Source: Fulvia fulva (taxonomy: Eukaryota; Ascomycota; Dothideomycetes; Mycosphaerellales; Mycosphaerellaceae). Taken from it: a stretch of 64,000 nt of DNA. Position 1 is the first letter of the stretch, and every line of letters starts with the position of its first letter. Of the stretch, positions 19,915-32,240 are shown one piece after another. Position numbers and translations under genes: made by a program. The stretch lies in NCBI RefSeq assembly GCF_020509005.1, contig NC_063013.1:1116001-1180000 (forward strand), read 5' to 3'. The notes below the pieces were generated by a model, which did not search any database, was not told the origin of the DNA, and worked only from the letters and a program-made list of their open reading frames with translations.

Positions 19915-22900
19915 TATTAAGGGTACGCTAGTGTTATAGCCCTACCCTAATAACTACCCTATCTATAACCCTCCTAGCTTCCGACTCTTATCTATCTACT
20001 CCTCCGTCTCGCTAGCGAGGCTAAACTACTAGAGGTATCCCTACTATAGTATCTACCGAGAGATTCGGCGAATGTTACCTTTGTCCCTAATAATTGACTT
20101 ATAGTCTCTCCTTCCCGCTTAGTACCTCTAATTTCCCCTACTACTCGCCTACTACGGGTATCGTAGTAGTATATATTCTAGGTTTTACGATAGGTAGCTA
20201 TACTAGTAGGCTAGGCTTTAGATATCTAGTACGCGTCTCCTAAATAGGTAGGCCCTTAATCTAATATATTCGGACCTAATTTAGATCGCTATACTTACTT
20301 CGGCCCTTACTAGGTCCCTATATAGCTAGTAGTTATGTCTCTAGAAGGCTCGGAGTACTATCGGGCCTATTGTCTTAGAGGGCTTCCTTTTCTAGTCCTA
20401 CTCCTATAGGTAGCTCGCTATCTATTCCGCTAGGCTTTAGGTCTTAGCCTTACTCCCGCCGGCCTAGCGGGCCCTACGCTCCCCCTCTTTTCGTACTAGC
20501 CACTCCGTACTAATCTATACGGCCGTAAAGGTAGTAAGGTCATCCTCTTTTTAGCTTATCCGATGTCCGGCCCCTCTCCGGTAGTAGCTTTCTATCTTAT
20601 TCTTTACCGCCTAGATCGTAGTTTATACTAGGTAATCTGTCGTCTTTACCGCGTATTAAATTCTTATTCCCTAGATATATTAGCCGATTAGTAGTATTCC
20701 CGTCTCTATTTCTACCGTACTTATTAACGTTATCTTATATACCTCTAGTATCCTATATAGGTTACCTACCTATATCCTATTTAGGAGTTACTCTATCCGT
20801 TTCGGGATCGGCTTACCTACGCCTCCTATCCCCTAGATCTATACCCCGTATAATATAGCTATTTTAACAATCGCCTTATATATTACCCTTACCTTATCGA
20901 ATATTACTCCCTATATAGATGTTACGGCGGTACTTAGGGTAGTCTATTATCCAAAGTAAGCCTAGATAAGGCTCCGCTAGTATAAAGCTTACGAGCTTTA
21001 CGACCTCGTCTTTTGCCTATTTAGGTAAGCCGGTAGCGCGGGTCTAAGCGGGCCGCTTACGTAGCCGTAATAATAGACGCCGTAAGCCTCTTTATTAAGG
21101 CTTCGTTAACTTACGCTCGACTCTAGGCTTTCTTAATCTTTACGCTCTAGCTTAGCTTCGGGTCGAGCTAGATCCCTAGTACTCGTAGCTCCGCTAATAG
21201 CTTAGTCTCGTATCCTTAGATTCTTACCGCGGCCTTTATATTATAGTACGTTCTCGCTTTACTAAGTTATATAAGCTAGTACTTTTTAGGGGCGAACCGG
21301 GTACTATACTTCTTTACCTACTCCTCGTATTTCTTATACCTATCTTTAAGGAGGCGATAGGTCTCCTCTATCGAGTCTAACTAGGCTAGAATGTTTATAT
21401 CGTCTAGAAATCCCGATACTAAGGTTTATAGAGAGGTAAGTAGGGGGATTAGATAAGACATAAATATTAGAAATAGAATAGGAGAGAGAGTAGATCCCTA
21501 AGGTATTCTAGCCTCTATATTTACCGGGTCCGACGTATATATCTCTAGGACTAAGTATATCGTCCGTTCCTAGAGAGAGGCGTAGAAAAACTTCGTTACC
21601 TACCGGGGGATACCTTTCTATTATAGGATATATATTAGCCTTTAGTATAAGACGTTATCGAAGGCTCCTACGATGTCGAGGGATAGTAAGGACGCCGCTC
21701 GCTTCCTACCGTAGTACTAGAGGGTCTGAATTTGCTCCGTAATTAGCTCTATTACTATTAGTATCGATTGCTAGCTTCTTCCCCCTATCTATATGACTAG
21801 GAGGACGTGGTTATCCTCGGCTAGCTACGTAAGTCTCTAGGCTACTATCTTCTCTAGGACCTTCTCTATCGTATTTAGAAGTACGATTAGCCTATACAAT
21901 TTAAGCTAAGTATAGTCCTCCTTCTATAGCTTACGTAGTACTACTATTATAGACTCTTTATACGGCCTCGGGTGATACCCTAACTTTAGGTACGCGGTAA
22001 ATAGGTTTATAAGGCTCGGCGCGATCTCTTCTCTATACTCTTTTAGTATTAGGTTTAGTATTCTATCTAGGCCTTAGGCTTTTCGTCCTTTTAGCTTACT
22101 TATAACTCCTATTACTATATTAGAGCTAACCGCCTAATCTATATCTAGGGGTTCAGGGTATATACTCGGGTCGATATCCGTAACGTCTACCTCTACTTAT
22201 ATCGAAAAGAAATAGTCGGCTAATACTTTTGCCTTACCCCGAGGCGTAGTCTAGGCAATCCCTTCGCGGTCTACGATTAGAGGGAAGTAAGGGGTTCGTT
22301 ACTCTTTAGGTAGTCGTACCTATTTAGCTAGTCTCTATATCTATTCCGGGTTTTCTATAACGAGCCCGATCGTCGCTCTCTAGTCCTATAGCTTATCGCG
22401 TCTTATCTATACCTTCTTCTCCTTTGTCGCGCGATAGTATTGCTCCTACGTCTCTTAGGTATACTCCTTCGTCTACTATCGCCTTACCCTTCTAGCCTCC
22501 TTTATCTTTCTAGAGTATTTAGGGGTCTAGAAGGCCTTCTACTATATTAAGGGCCGGAGTAACGGCGTATATTGTTCCGCTACCTACTATATAGCCGAGG
22601 TAATCTGTTCTGCTACTTGATCTAGCTAAGCTATCGTCTCGAGTTCCCTATACTACGGTAGGTTCGCTATTAGGAAGTCTCTTATATCGTCCTAGCGTAC
22701 CTTCTTCTAGTTACGGCGTAGTTCGCTTACTAGCTCCTCTATTATCTTTACCCCTAGCGACGTTTAAATAGGGATATAGTCTTAGGAGGCCTCTAGCGCG
22801 TAGTTCGGTCGGTATTAGACTAGTCTCTCTTTAAGTTCTCGTAATAGAAAGTATAGGTCAATTATACTTATACTTATACGGGCCTTCTACGTCTCTATTC

Positions 22901-23460
22901 CCTTTAGGGTTACTAAGGCCATTCCGTAGCGTACGGTTATATCTAGTAGCTTCCCCCCTAGAAAAGCGTGCGGGGGAGTGAAGTCGAGTCCCTACTATAG
23001 GTAATAGAGGTTAAAGTCGCCGAGGAGTACTTACTTCGCGTCTTAGCTTAGGGTCCGCTTTAGGTAGGCGAGGGTTCCTAGTTCCCTACTCGTTCGACCC
23101 TACGGTAGCGGGTTATAGACGTTATAGATCTAGATAGAGCCTTATATCGTGTCGATCTAGATTGATATTATATCTCCTAGGTTGCCCTACTACGGTAGTA
23201 TAACCTTCTACGACTTAAGGTCTATAGTCTTACTTACGTATATATATATCCTCGGGATAACGCCTCGCTTACCCGCGATTACGGTATAGTATCTCCGGTC
23301 ATTATAAGTAGCTAGGAGTCGTACGTAGGAGTTGATCTATCGTTCCTATACCGTAATAACGTAATACCGTAGCGGGTCTAGCTCTTATAGAAAGTAGCGC
23401 TAGACTTTGTCCCTACTTTTGTTTACGTTATACTATACGATAGTAATGTCGTCGTATAGT
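19915..23460 (-). pseudogene. LINE-A ORF2: endonuclease-reverse transcriptase, degenerate (copy 1)
   Basis: On the minus strand, the translation opens near 23460 with DDITIVQYNVNKSRDKV and continues with LLGDFNL (~23025). These match the apurinic-like endonuclease of Tad LINEs and the intact homologue in LINE-C (TIQYNVNKS, LGDFNLHHP). RT lies at about 21300-22600 and a Cys/His C-terminal region near 20150-20300. TAG stops stand where W and Q occur in LINE-C. The enzyme would nick the target and reverse-transcribe the element RNA in place. It is non-functional here. Confidence 0.82.
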
Positions 23461-23469
23461 ATTCTTCGT

Positions 23470-25000
23470 TATCCGTAAGGTCTATTTCTATACTAACCTA
23501 CTATATCTCCTAAGCCTATATCCCGCTATCCGGCTAGCCCTAGGGGCGCTAGGGCGCCCTTGAGATTCGTATTTAGCCTAGTTCGTTAGTAGTCCGGTTA
23601 AGGTGTCTCGGCCTACCGGGAGGTAGATACGTTAAAGGTTAGGTTCCCTTATTTAACTCTTCGACGCTCTTCCTCTTACTCGGCTCGAAGCTGTTATATA
23701 CGGTAGGTCCCTCCTACTATCGTTAGGGGTACCTAGCTAGTATAGAGATCCTTACTTATCTCGCTCGTTCTTATACTACTATTCTAGCTAAGTATTAGTT
23801 TAAAGACGCTAGGTACCTTCTACCGTAGTATATATACCTACTCTCCTTTTTTAGGCATTCCCTTCCCTAGTATAGGCGTACGTAGTAAGGGTACCTTAGG
23901 GTCTTCTCCCCGTTCTTTAGGGCTATATAACCGTACTATTAATATTAGAAGTATTTTAGTACCCTATAGCTACTCTAATAGATCTCTATATCTATTCTCT
24001 CGTAGTTCTAGGATAGCCTATTATCTAGTATCTAGTTGGCTTGTTCCGCTATCTCTACCTAGATAATAAGCGATAAAAACGTCTACTCTTAGTCTACTAT
24101 CTTATATAACTATACCGCCTTTATTAGTCGTACTCCTAGGGATATGTTCTAGTTCTATACTTATAGTTAAGAAAGGTCTTCGACCTTAAATGTCCTAGGG
24201 ACCCCGTAGGCGATGACGGTATACTATTAGTAGGAGACTCGCGCTAACTTCGCGACTTTAGTAGTCTACTCCTTATAGGTCTCTAGTTTTTGTCTATTAG
24301 ACTCTTATACGGTAAAGAGTCTTACTACGCCTATTGCCTCTACCTTCGCTCCGACTACCTCCTTTTAGCCGATTCTATCGATAATCTCCTTACTTATTAG
24401 GGCTACGATTTCTTATTTCTCCGCCGGATAAGTAATATATAGGCGTACCGTATTACTTACCTTCGTAAGGGGTTAATTCTTACCTACTACTACTATTACC
24501 TATATAGTTAGTCTCTAGGCTGCCTTCTATATTCCTTATTAGATTGTCTTTGGGATTTAGTATAATAGCGCTTTTAGCGCTCCTAGTAGCTATACTATAG
24601 TGTTCTTATATACCCGGGCTAGGTATTCGTTATCCCCTAGTAAGTTTTCCGCCTCCGTATATAGGGTCGTCTACGCTATATTGTTTATCGTTAGCCTCTA
24701 CTTTCTATATAGTAGCCCTTAGCTTATGTCCTAGGTTCTCCTTAGTTTGTTCCTCGGCTTAGCTCTTAGTACTAAATGTTCGTAAGGCTATAGCTCTTAT
24801 TAGTTACTATTATCCGCTACTATTCGGGGTGAGGTTACGCTTCCTAATTAGGTAGTTATCCTCCGTAACTCCGTAAATCTAGGGTCTACCGTTAGGGGAA
24901 CGGAACCTTAGTTTTAGGGTTCTTTATACTACGATTACGCCGCCGCTAGCGTAGGCGGGTCGCTACTACTTAAGTAGATTACTCGTCTTAATAAGGGCTA
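23470..25000 (-). pseudogene. LINE-A ORF1: zinc-knuckle RNA-binding protein, degenerate (copy 1)
   Basis: The minus-strand translation near 23820-23960 shows KYF*Y**YGYIALKN and PYYVRLY*GREC. Reading Tyr as original Cys/His gives a CCHC cluster matching LINE-C ORF1 (CFKCQQYGH, CSHCAGSH). ORF1 of Tad elements binds element RNA in the ribonucleoprotein. The N-terminal part toward 25000 is too eroded to place domains, and its start is not resolvable. Confidence 0.65.
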
Positions 25001-25069
25001 TCGAATAGATAGTCCTTATTAATAGCCTCTCTTTAAAATACGTCTTCTCTAATAATATTATTCCTAGTT

Positions 25070-25195
25070 AATAGTATAGGTATTCTAGGAGGGATAGCTA
25101 TACTTAGGACTTAACTAGTAAGCCCTAATTACTAATCCCCCTAAGTACCTAATATTGACCCTATGACCTATATATTCTTAATCAGTACTACCCTT
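25070..25195 (-). mobile_element. Copia LTR fragment (solo, partial)
   Basis: Reverse complement of roughly the first 125 bp of the Copia-1 LTR. The match runs from GTATAGGTATTCTAGGAGGG near 25075 to ACCTATATATTC near 25190, differing by CA-to-TA type changes. The other half of the LTR is not present. It is probably a remnant of a copia insertion cut by LINE-A. Confidence 0.8.
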
Positions 25196-26286
25196 CTATA
25201 CTATTCGAAGTACGACCTTATAGTACGAGCGGTTCGTTCTTTCGCGGATATATAGTCTAGGTATATACGTACTCCTAGTACTACTTACGCTTAGTATATA
25301 CGTAGAGGATATTATTCTCGCTTTACGGTAGACTCGTAAGGGCCGTTACTAGAAGCTACTTCGCCTTATTATTGTCCTTAGTATATAATAGGTAAGTAAG
25401 TAACGTACGCTACGTAGCCTTATATCTACGCTTAATAGAATACTTCTTCTAGATAATCTAAGTAATATATCGCTAATATAGTAGTAGTATTGTACCTAGT
25501 AATGTAGTAGTAATAGTACTCTACGTACTAGTAGAGGTATTAGTTAGTATTCACTTTATAATACTTCTAGCCTATACCGGTACCTAGCTAGTAAGGAGTT
25601 AAAGACCTTCCGTAAGTAATATAGAGTAGTATAATTATAGTATTATATAGGTAATAGAAAGCTAGTAACCGTTATTTTTACGGACTTAAATATTATAGAG
25701 GTACTACTTTAGCTTATTCGTACTATATAGATCGTCTATAACGATAAGTTAACCGTATTACTATAGTAAGGCTAAACTTTCCTTAGAAGTCTATATTAAT
25801 CTAAACTTCTTAACGCCCTTATCGATAGTGGTTAAGAATACTACTGACTTTATATTAGGCTCTAATTTAGTAGTAGTAACTACCTTAGCGAGTTACTTAG
25901 TAGCCTAGCTATAAAGTATTAGAATAACGTAACGCTTATAATAGTTATAATATAGCGAAGAACGAGCTACATTATAAGTAGCTTAATAGCTAAGGTTAAG
26001 TACTCTAATAGGCGTATACTAGTCTTTAATCTACTATAATACTCTCGATAGCTATAAAGGGCAAGCCCTCTTAGTATAAAGTACTAGGCTAGGCCTATAC
26101 TCTATCTTAGACTTAGTACCTATTAGTGCCTAATTAGTACCTAACGACTTTATTATAGCCTCCGACTAAATTCTCCGTTCTCCCGGATCTAAATAATTAT
26201 ATACTATATAGAACTCTAGTATATATGTTATTTACCCGTAATAATAGCCGTAGCGAGAAGTCGGTTAGCTTTTATATAGCTTCCTT
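25196..26286. other. Unassigned heavily mutated segment
   Basis: No family recognised with confidence. One plus-strand stretch near 25800-25840 reads LNALIDSG, which could be a gypsy protease active site, but flanking motifs do not confirm it. The region is TA-rich and has no readable frame over 60 codons. It could be an older retroelement body. Confidence 0.35.
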
Positions 26287-26905
26287 CCGAGGCGGTAGAG
26301 AAGTACTCTCTACTCCCGGACACCTAGAGAGGTACGCGCCTATAGCGATCGACGCTATCCGCGATAGAACTTATTACCTCTTAGGTAAAGGCTATCTAGT
26401 ATAGGAATAGGGACAAGGTAGTATCCCTACTTAGTCTAGATATATCGGGAGCCTTTAACTACGTATTATACCCGCGGCTACTCTATATCTTAAGGTCGAA
26501 AGGACTCTCGAAGTAGCTTATTAACTTCCTACGGTCCTACCTCTAGGACCGTAGTACGTCGATCCTAGTCGGTTAGTATAAAAGCCTATTTGAAGTAGTC
26601 TATACTAGAATCCCGTAAGGCTTAACGCTAGTTCCTATCCTATTCCTCTTCTTTATAGCGACGCTACTCCTAGCCCTAGAATCCTAGAACACCGCTACGA
26701 GCGGCTTCGTAGACGACACTAATATCCTAGCGTAGTCTTCCTCGACTAAGGAGAACTATAGGCTACTAGAAGAGAAGTATAAGATCTACGAGGACTAGGC
26801 TAGGAGGTACGGGGCTCGGTTTGCCCTAGAAAAGTACAATCTAATACACTTTACGCGCCGGCTATAGTTCTATAATATATAAGCTTCTATCTAGATATAG
26901 GGGTA
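26287..26905 (+). mobile_element. LINE-B fragment, plus strand (RT segment only)
   Basis: It matches the reverse complement of about 34430-35060 in the minus-strand LINE-B. It carries RT motifs including the SGFVDDTNIL box near 26700-26730 and EKYNLIHFT near 26830. It begins abruptly at its 5' side and stops at 26905, where the 3' tail of an opposite-strand LINE-B starts. The downstream half of this copy is not found in the window. Confidence 0.8.
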
Positions 26906-27710
26906 TATAGATAGATAGATTTGTCATTCCCCTATTCTAGGACCCTATCCGGCCTATATAGGTATATATCTATTATTATATATAAAGGGAAACCCGAATA
27001 GGTGAAAGCCCTTCCCGCCCCCGACTACTCCTTATCTAGATTAGCTTTCCCTCTGAACGTACGTAGTCTATATCACTACCCCGTTAGCCTCCGCTCCTAG
27101 CCGGTCTCGTCGCGCTACGTCGTGTCCTCTCTTCCTATACTACTCCTACTAGGCGGTACTATTCTAGCTAGCCCTTCTCTAGTATCTAGTTCGTAATACG
27201 CCGTAGGTCCTTAGCGTTGTTAAGAAGTGCCCTAATCGTCCGGTTCCTCGCCTTTACTATCTACTCCCCCCTTCCTAGCGACTACCTCGGATAGACGAGG
27301 AGTACGTACCGTACGTTCTAGGAGCGATAGCCGTAGGGGCAGCTAGTATTCGTGTATCCTAGAACCTTCCTCTATAATAGGTACCCCTAGAGGCCGATGT
27401 GTTCGCTTCGTAGTTAGGTTGCTATACTACTCTATACCCTCGTAAGGCGGTAGTAGATAAGCTTCGGGGGGTGCTTGACCGCGGATTTCGTAGCTAATTA
27501 TTCCTTAGGTTGTCCCGCTAGCTAAGGGCGTCTACTATACCCTATAACCTAGTTGTTCTACCTCTCTTTCTATAGTTGCTCTATAAACGATTTCTTACCT
27601 TCCTATTATATTACTAGCTATTCGTCCCTTACCCGGTAGTTCGGCTCGTTTCCGGGTCGAATGCCCTTATACGCTAGTACTAATTCGCGGGCCCTTACGA
27701 GTACACTAGC
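26906..27710 (-). mobile_element. LINE-B, 3' part (minus strand)
   Basis: This is the 3' end of a minus-strand Tad-like LINE. Its terminal tail is the (ATAG)n tract at 26906-26919 (CTAT repeats on the sense strand), followed by 3' UTR and the end of ORF2. The element is interrupted at 27706-27710 by Gypsy-II copy 2 and resumes at 34000. The same junction is uninterrupted in the paralogue at 40890-40910, which proves the two parts belong together. Confidence 0.88.
27706..27710. repeat. Target-site duplication of Gypsy-II copy 2 (CTAGC)
   Basis: CTAGC at 27706-27710 is repeated at 34000-34004 directly outside the two LTRs. The empty site in the LINE-B paralogue has a single CTAGC (near 40897-40901). 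Confidence 0.92.
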
Positions 27711-28229
27711 TGTTAGGGCGAGAGCCTAGCCTATAAGATATAAGGGTGAAAGCGAGAATATAGGTACGAAGTATAGATATAAAGGGTGTAGTATAATTAC
27801 TATATAAAACGAAAGACGAAGAAAGTAAGAGAGGCCTAGGGAAGGCTAGATATTTATACGCGACCCTCACGAGTACGTGTCCCCGTATTAACAGGGCTAA
27901 CTCGTACGAAGCCGCGCTTAGTAGCTTTGCTCAAAACCTTATTCCAACCTGCCCTACGTTCCGAGTCTTCTACGTGCTTCTTCTAGGGTCTAGCGTACTC
28001 GCGGGTACTCGCGGGAGTGCCGTGAGTTATATAGTTACGAGCCGAAGTGAATCTATTAAGATTTAGTAGAGGGGTGAATTTGGAGGGCTAGGTCCCGTAG
28101 TAAATGTTACGGGGTATATAATTCTTAGCGCTTATACACTAAGCTAGACTATTACTTCTTAACGACTTCTAAGCACTCTAAGGCTCTTCTGTCCCTACCT
28201 TCTATACACTCTATAGGGAGACTATAATA
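27711..28229 (-). repeat. Gypsy-II copy 2 3' LTR (519 bp)
   Basis: On the plus strand it begins TGTTAGGGCGAGAGCC and ends GACTATAATA. It is the reverse of the LTRs of copy 1. Confidence 0.93.
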
Positions 28230-28349
28230 GTAGCCCCCCCGAACAAAGCTAAGTTCCTACGAAGCCGTAGTAGTTCTATATATCGAGGATATTTAGCTTT
28301 AGTACTAGGCCTAGGCCTAATGTTATAGTCGATATACTATTAGTAAGCC

Positions 28350-31300
28350 CCGTCGATGAGCTTAGATTCGAAGAGCCTACCGATATTAACTTCTAGGCCG
28401 TCTACGCGGGCGTAGTATTCTTCGATTGCTTAACGATTAAAGACAATATATTGGATAGGTTCCTATAAGGTATCCTACTTAGGGTAACCTTACTATTCGA
28501 CTTTATACTTAATCGGCGGTAGTCCTTTAACGTCGTTAGGCTCTACGCGGATTCCCCGGATCTTACGGACGGTATAGTCGTTAGAAGGTAGGTTAACGGG
28601 CTCGTCGACTTCTACTTTATCGGGAGGACCTAGTATGTCTTAGTTTTAGTTCGGGAATAGGTCCTTAGCCGACGGCCGAAGGCGTACGGGATAGAAGACG
28701 TCGTGGATCTTTATGTTCGTAGGAAGAGCTAGACGATAGGCGTATAAACTAATACGCTCGGTGATCTTAAAAGGACCTAGGTTCTTCTAGTTTAGCTTCT
28801 TAGAGGGGCGGTCCGTCTTAATGTTCTTAGAGTTAAGGTAGACTTTATCGCCTACTTAGTAGTCGGGAGCTAGCTAGCGACGACGATTAGCTTAATCCTC
28901 GTAGATTGCTTATACGTATACTATCTCGTCGTAAACTTCTTTATAGATCTAAAAGAGTATAGTAGCGAACTCGTCTACTACTTACTCGTTTACGTCTTCG
29001 GTAGGCGGGAGAGGTTCTTCTAGTTCTATACCTATACGAGGGTAGTAACCTCTCGTAGTATAGAAGGGAGAGTAGCTAGTAGTCTCCGAGTCCTAGTTAC
29101 GAGTAGCGAACTCTACCGTAGGGATATACTAAGGCCAATCCTTCTAGTAGTAGTCGACGAAGTAACGAAGGACCTACTCGAGGATAGCGTTCGTAATTTC
29201 GGTCTAGCCGTCGGTCTGTAGCTAAAAACTAGTCGAGAGGTTATACTTAATGCCTAGGATAGTATATAGACGTTTCTAGAAGTACGAGATAAACTAGGTG
29301 CCCCTGTTAGAGGTAATGCTATCCGGGAGGCCTTAAAAGCGCTAGACGAATTCGTAGAATAAGCGAGTAGTCTCCTTTACGGTTATACTCTAGTACGGGA
29401 TTATGTACCGGTCCTTAGAGTACCGGTCCACGATTACTAGAAGGGCCTTTACTTTTACGCCGCTAAAGGTCTTACCGTAAGGAAGATTGGTAATAAAGTC
29501 TATCGTAATGTGCTTCTACGGACGATTAGGAGCCGGGAGAGGGTATAAGAGACCGTAGGGGCGGTAGCGGTTAGCTTTAGCTCTTCGGTAAGTAGCGTAG
29601 TTTAGTACGTAGCGGCGGACGTCCTTCTAGGAATACGGCCACTAGTAATACCTAGCGAGGAGCTTATAGATCTTAGCTACGCCTAGGTGACCCCTAGAGG
29701 CGGAGTCGTAGACGATTTAAAGAATCTTAGCTCGGATATTAGAGCCTTCGGGCTACGGTACGTAAAGCTTCTTACGGAAGTAGACGACACCTTCCTAGAG
29801 CTCGTACTCGGATAGCGAGAAGCCCGGGAATGGCCTCGCGCCAGATTTAAGGGCCTAAACTAACTCTTAGGCGTCTAGGTCGGTATCGTACGCTGTTCGT
29901 ACTCGTACTATAATACCTTCGGGCTGCTCCTTATTATTAAACCCCTTAAAGTCTAATTCGGATAAGCCGTCGGTCGTTACTAAGCCCTCTTTATCGTCGT
30001 TTAAGTCCTTAGCGTCCGAGGCGTATTCTTTAGGCTCGGATTCATCGTCACTCTCGTTAAGGTAGGTAGGAGCGAGCACGAGAGTAGTAAAGGAAGCGGC
30101 GAGCGTAGGCTAGCCGTTCGATAGGTACTCTCGAAGCTCGGAAGAGAGGTTATGCTCTTTAATGACTTGTTACTCTACGATTTGCCGGCCCCCTCTTCGA
30201 TTAACTAGAGAGTTACTAGGGCGGCGGGTAAGGGCGTCGGCTATCGAGTTGGCCTTACCGGGCGTATACGAGATTATAAAGTTGAACCGGAAGAGGAACT
30301 CGCTCTAGCGGGCCTAGCGACGATTAAGTAGCTTACTCTTTATAAAGTAGACGAGGTTCTTGTAGTCGGAGCTTACTTAGACGGGCATAGTAGAGCCTTC
30401 GAGCTCGGGGCGCTACTCTTCGAAAGCTTTAACGATAGCGAGAAGCTCCTTATCGTAGATCTCGTAGTTATACTCCGTAGCGGTCATCTTCTTAGAGAGG
30501 AAGGCGATAGGTAACTAGGGGGATTTAGGCGAGCGGCGTTATAGTAGGACACCGCCTACTACGCCGTCGGATACGTCGGTCTCTATACGGGTCTCTAGTT
30601 CGAAATCGAAGTGCTATAGAAGCGGGTTCTTAACAAACTTCGCTTTAAGTAAGTCAAAAGCCTCCTAGTATTCGTCGGTCTAGGCGAACTTCTTTCCCTT
30701 ACGCGTAAGCTTCGTTAAAGGGCGTACTACGCCCGAGAATACGTAGATAAAGCGGCGGTAGAAGTTAGTAAAGCCTAGGAAACCCTAGACCTCTTTGACG
30801 TTCGTAGGAGTATCCTATTCGATAATAGCGTCGATCTTCTCTTAGTCTATCTTAATGCCGTCTACGGTAATGATTAAACTAAGGAACTTGACTTCGGTCT
30901 TCTTAAACTCGCACTTATCGATATCGAGCTATAAGCCGGCGTCTACGAGCTTCTAAAGGACCTTATAGACGTGCTCGCGGTGCTCCTCCTTAGTCTCGCT
31001 ATAGACTAGGATGTCGTCGATATAGGCAGTATAGAACTAATCGAGGAACTCTTAAAGGATGTCGTTAATAAAGTTCTAGAAGGTACTAGGCCCGTTACAA
31101 ACGCCGAAGGGTATAACGAGCGACTCGAACAGCCCGTAGCGAGTACGGAAGGCTATAAGATACTCGTGTCCTTCTACTATTCGTAACTTGTTAAACGTAG
31201 CGATAACATCGAGCTTAGTGAAGTACTTAGCCTTAGAGAGGCGCTCGAGCGTCTCCTAAATCAACGGTATTAGGTAGCGGTTCTTCTTAATAATAGCGTT

Positions 31301-32240
31301 TAAGCCTCGGTAGTCTACGTAGAAGCGTAGGCTACCGCCGGGCTTCTTAACGAACATAACGGGACTACTAGCGCTAGAACGGCTCGCTCGAATAAACCCC
31401 TTCTTTAGGTTCTCTTCGAGGTATCTCTTAAGGACGATAAGCTCTTCTCGGGATATAGAATATAGCGGTCTAAACGGTATCTCTATACCTTCTTCTAGCT
31501 TAATCTTATAGTCGTAAGGGCGATAAGGAGGTAGCTCGTCTACGGCTTTAGTATCGAATACGTAGAGGATGTAGTATACCTAAGGAGGGACCTTCGTAGT
31601 AGGGTCGGTAGGTATACGCTTCTTGTCGAGCTTCTCGAGGGCGATGTCGATATCGCGGAGAGAGGCGGCGAAGACTTAAGCTTTAGGGTGCTTAGTAGTA
31701 GTAGTAAAGGTAGTAGCGTTTACCTAGAAGATCTTAGTATACTTAGGACCGCGCTAAGGCGGCGGAGAAGGCGGAGGTGCCGGAGGAACTTCTAGAGGGA
31801 AGCTAATAGTAAGGGAAGTCTAGTCGATAATAGGTCGGTATCGTCTAAACTAGGGGAGGCCGAGGATAAACTTCTAATACGGTAGGGACGTAAGGAAGCT
31901 AGTGATCGACATACGCTTACCTCCGAGGGTAATTAACGTGTATATAACATAAGTAATCTTACTAGTAGTAGTCTCCGTACCGTTAAAGAGTTTAAGGGTA
32001 CGAGGGTACTTCAGTTCCTAGGGTTCGAGATTAAGAGAGGTCGCGAGTTTATAGTCTATAAAAGACTCGCCTAGTACGCTAGTGTCTATAAGAGTGAGAT
32101 TAGAAGAAGAGAGTTTCTTTAAGCCGATATTTATAGTCGTAACGAACGGTTTATAAGCGTGGTCCTTGCCCGTCTCGTCGTATAGGTCTAGCTATACTAT
32201 ATTGATCCTCAACTTCCTTCCTCTCTTCACTTTCGGTAAA
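28350..32240 (-). pseudogene. Gypsy-II pol, degenerate (copy 2)
   Basis: Same domain order as copy 1, read right to left: protease near 31850-32110, RT with YIDD box near 31010-31024, RNase H to about 30230, integrase zinc region and core, then the chromodomain-like end near 28440-28590. The second integrase Asp box reads SNRGT (about 29301-29320), the same change as in copy 1. A shared state at this site may be two independent TG-to-TA hits or a common ancestor. A short open stretch at 29867-30079 lies in the linker between RNase H and integrase in the pol frame. Confidence 0.87.

Larger units (their letters stand above)
19618..25069 (-). mobile_element. LINE-A copy 1: near full-length Tad-like LINE, RIPed
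   Basis: A minus-strand LINE with ORF1 (zinc knuckles), ORF2 (endonuclease, RT) and a 3' end at about 19618-19640 (TATTATCAAAACTTAAGG on the plus strand). The same 3' end recurs in direct orientation at 42993-43017, which belongs to LINE-A copy 2. It extends about 1.3 kb further upstream than copy 2 and is flanked at its 5' side by a Copia LTR scrap at 25070. The exact 5' end is uncertain. It belongs to the same broad clade as LINE-C by ORF2 similarity. Confidence 0.85.
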
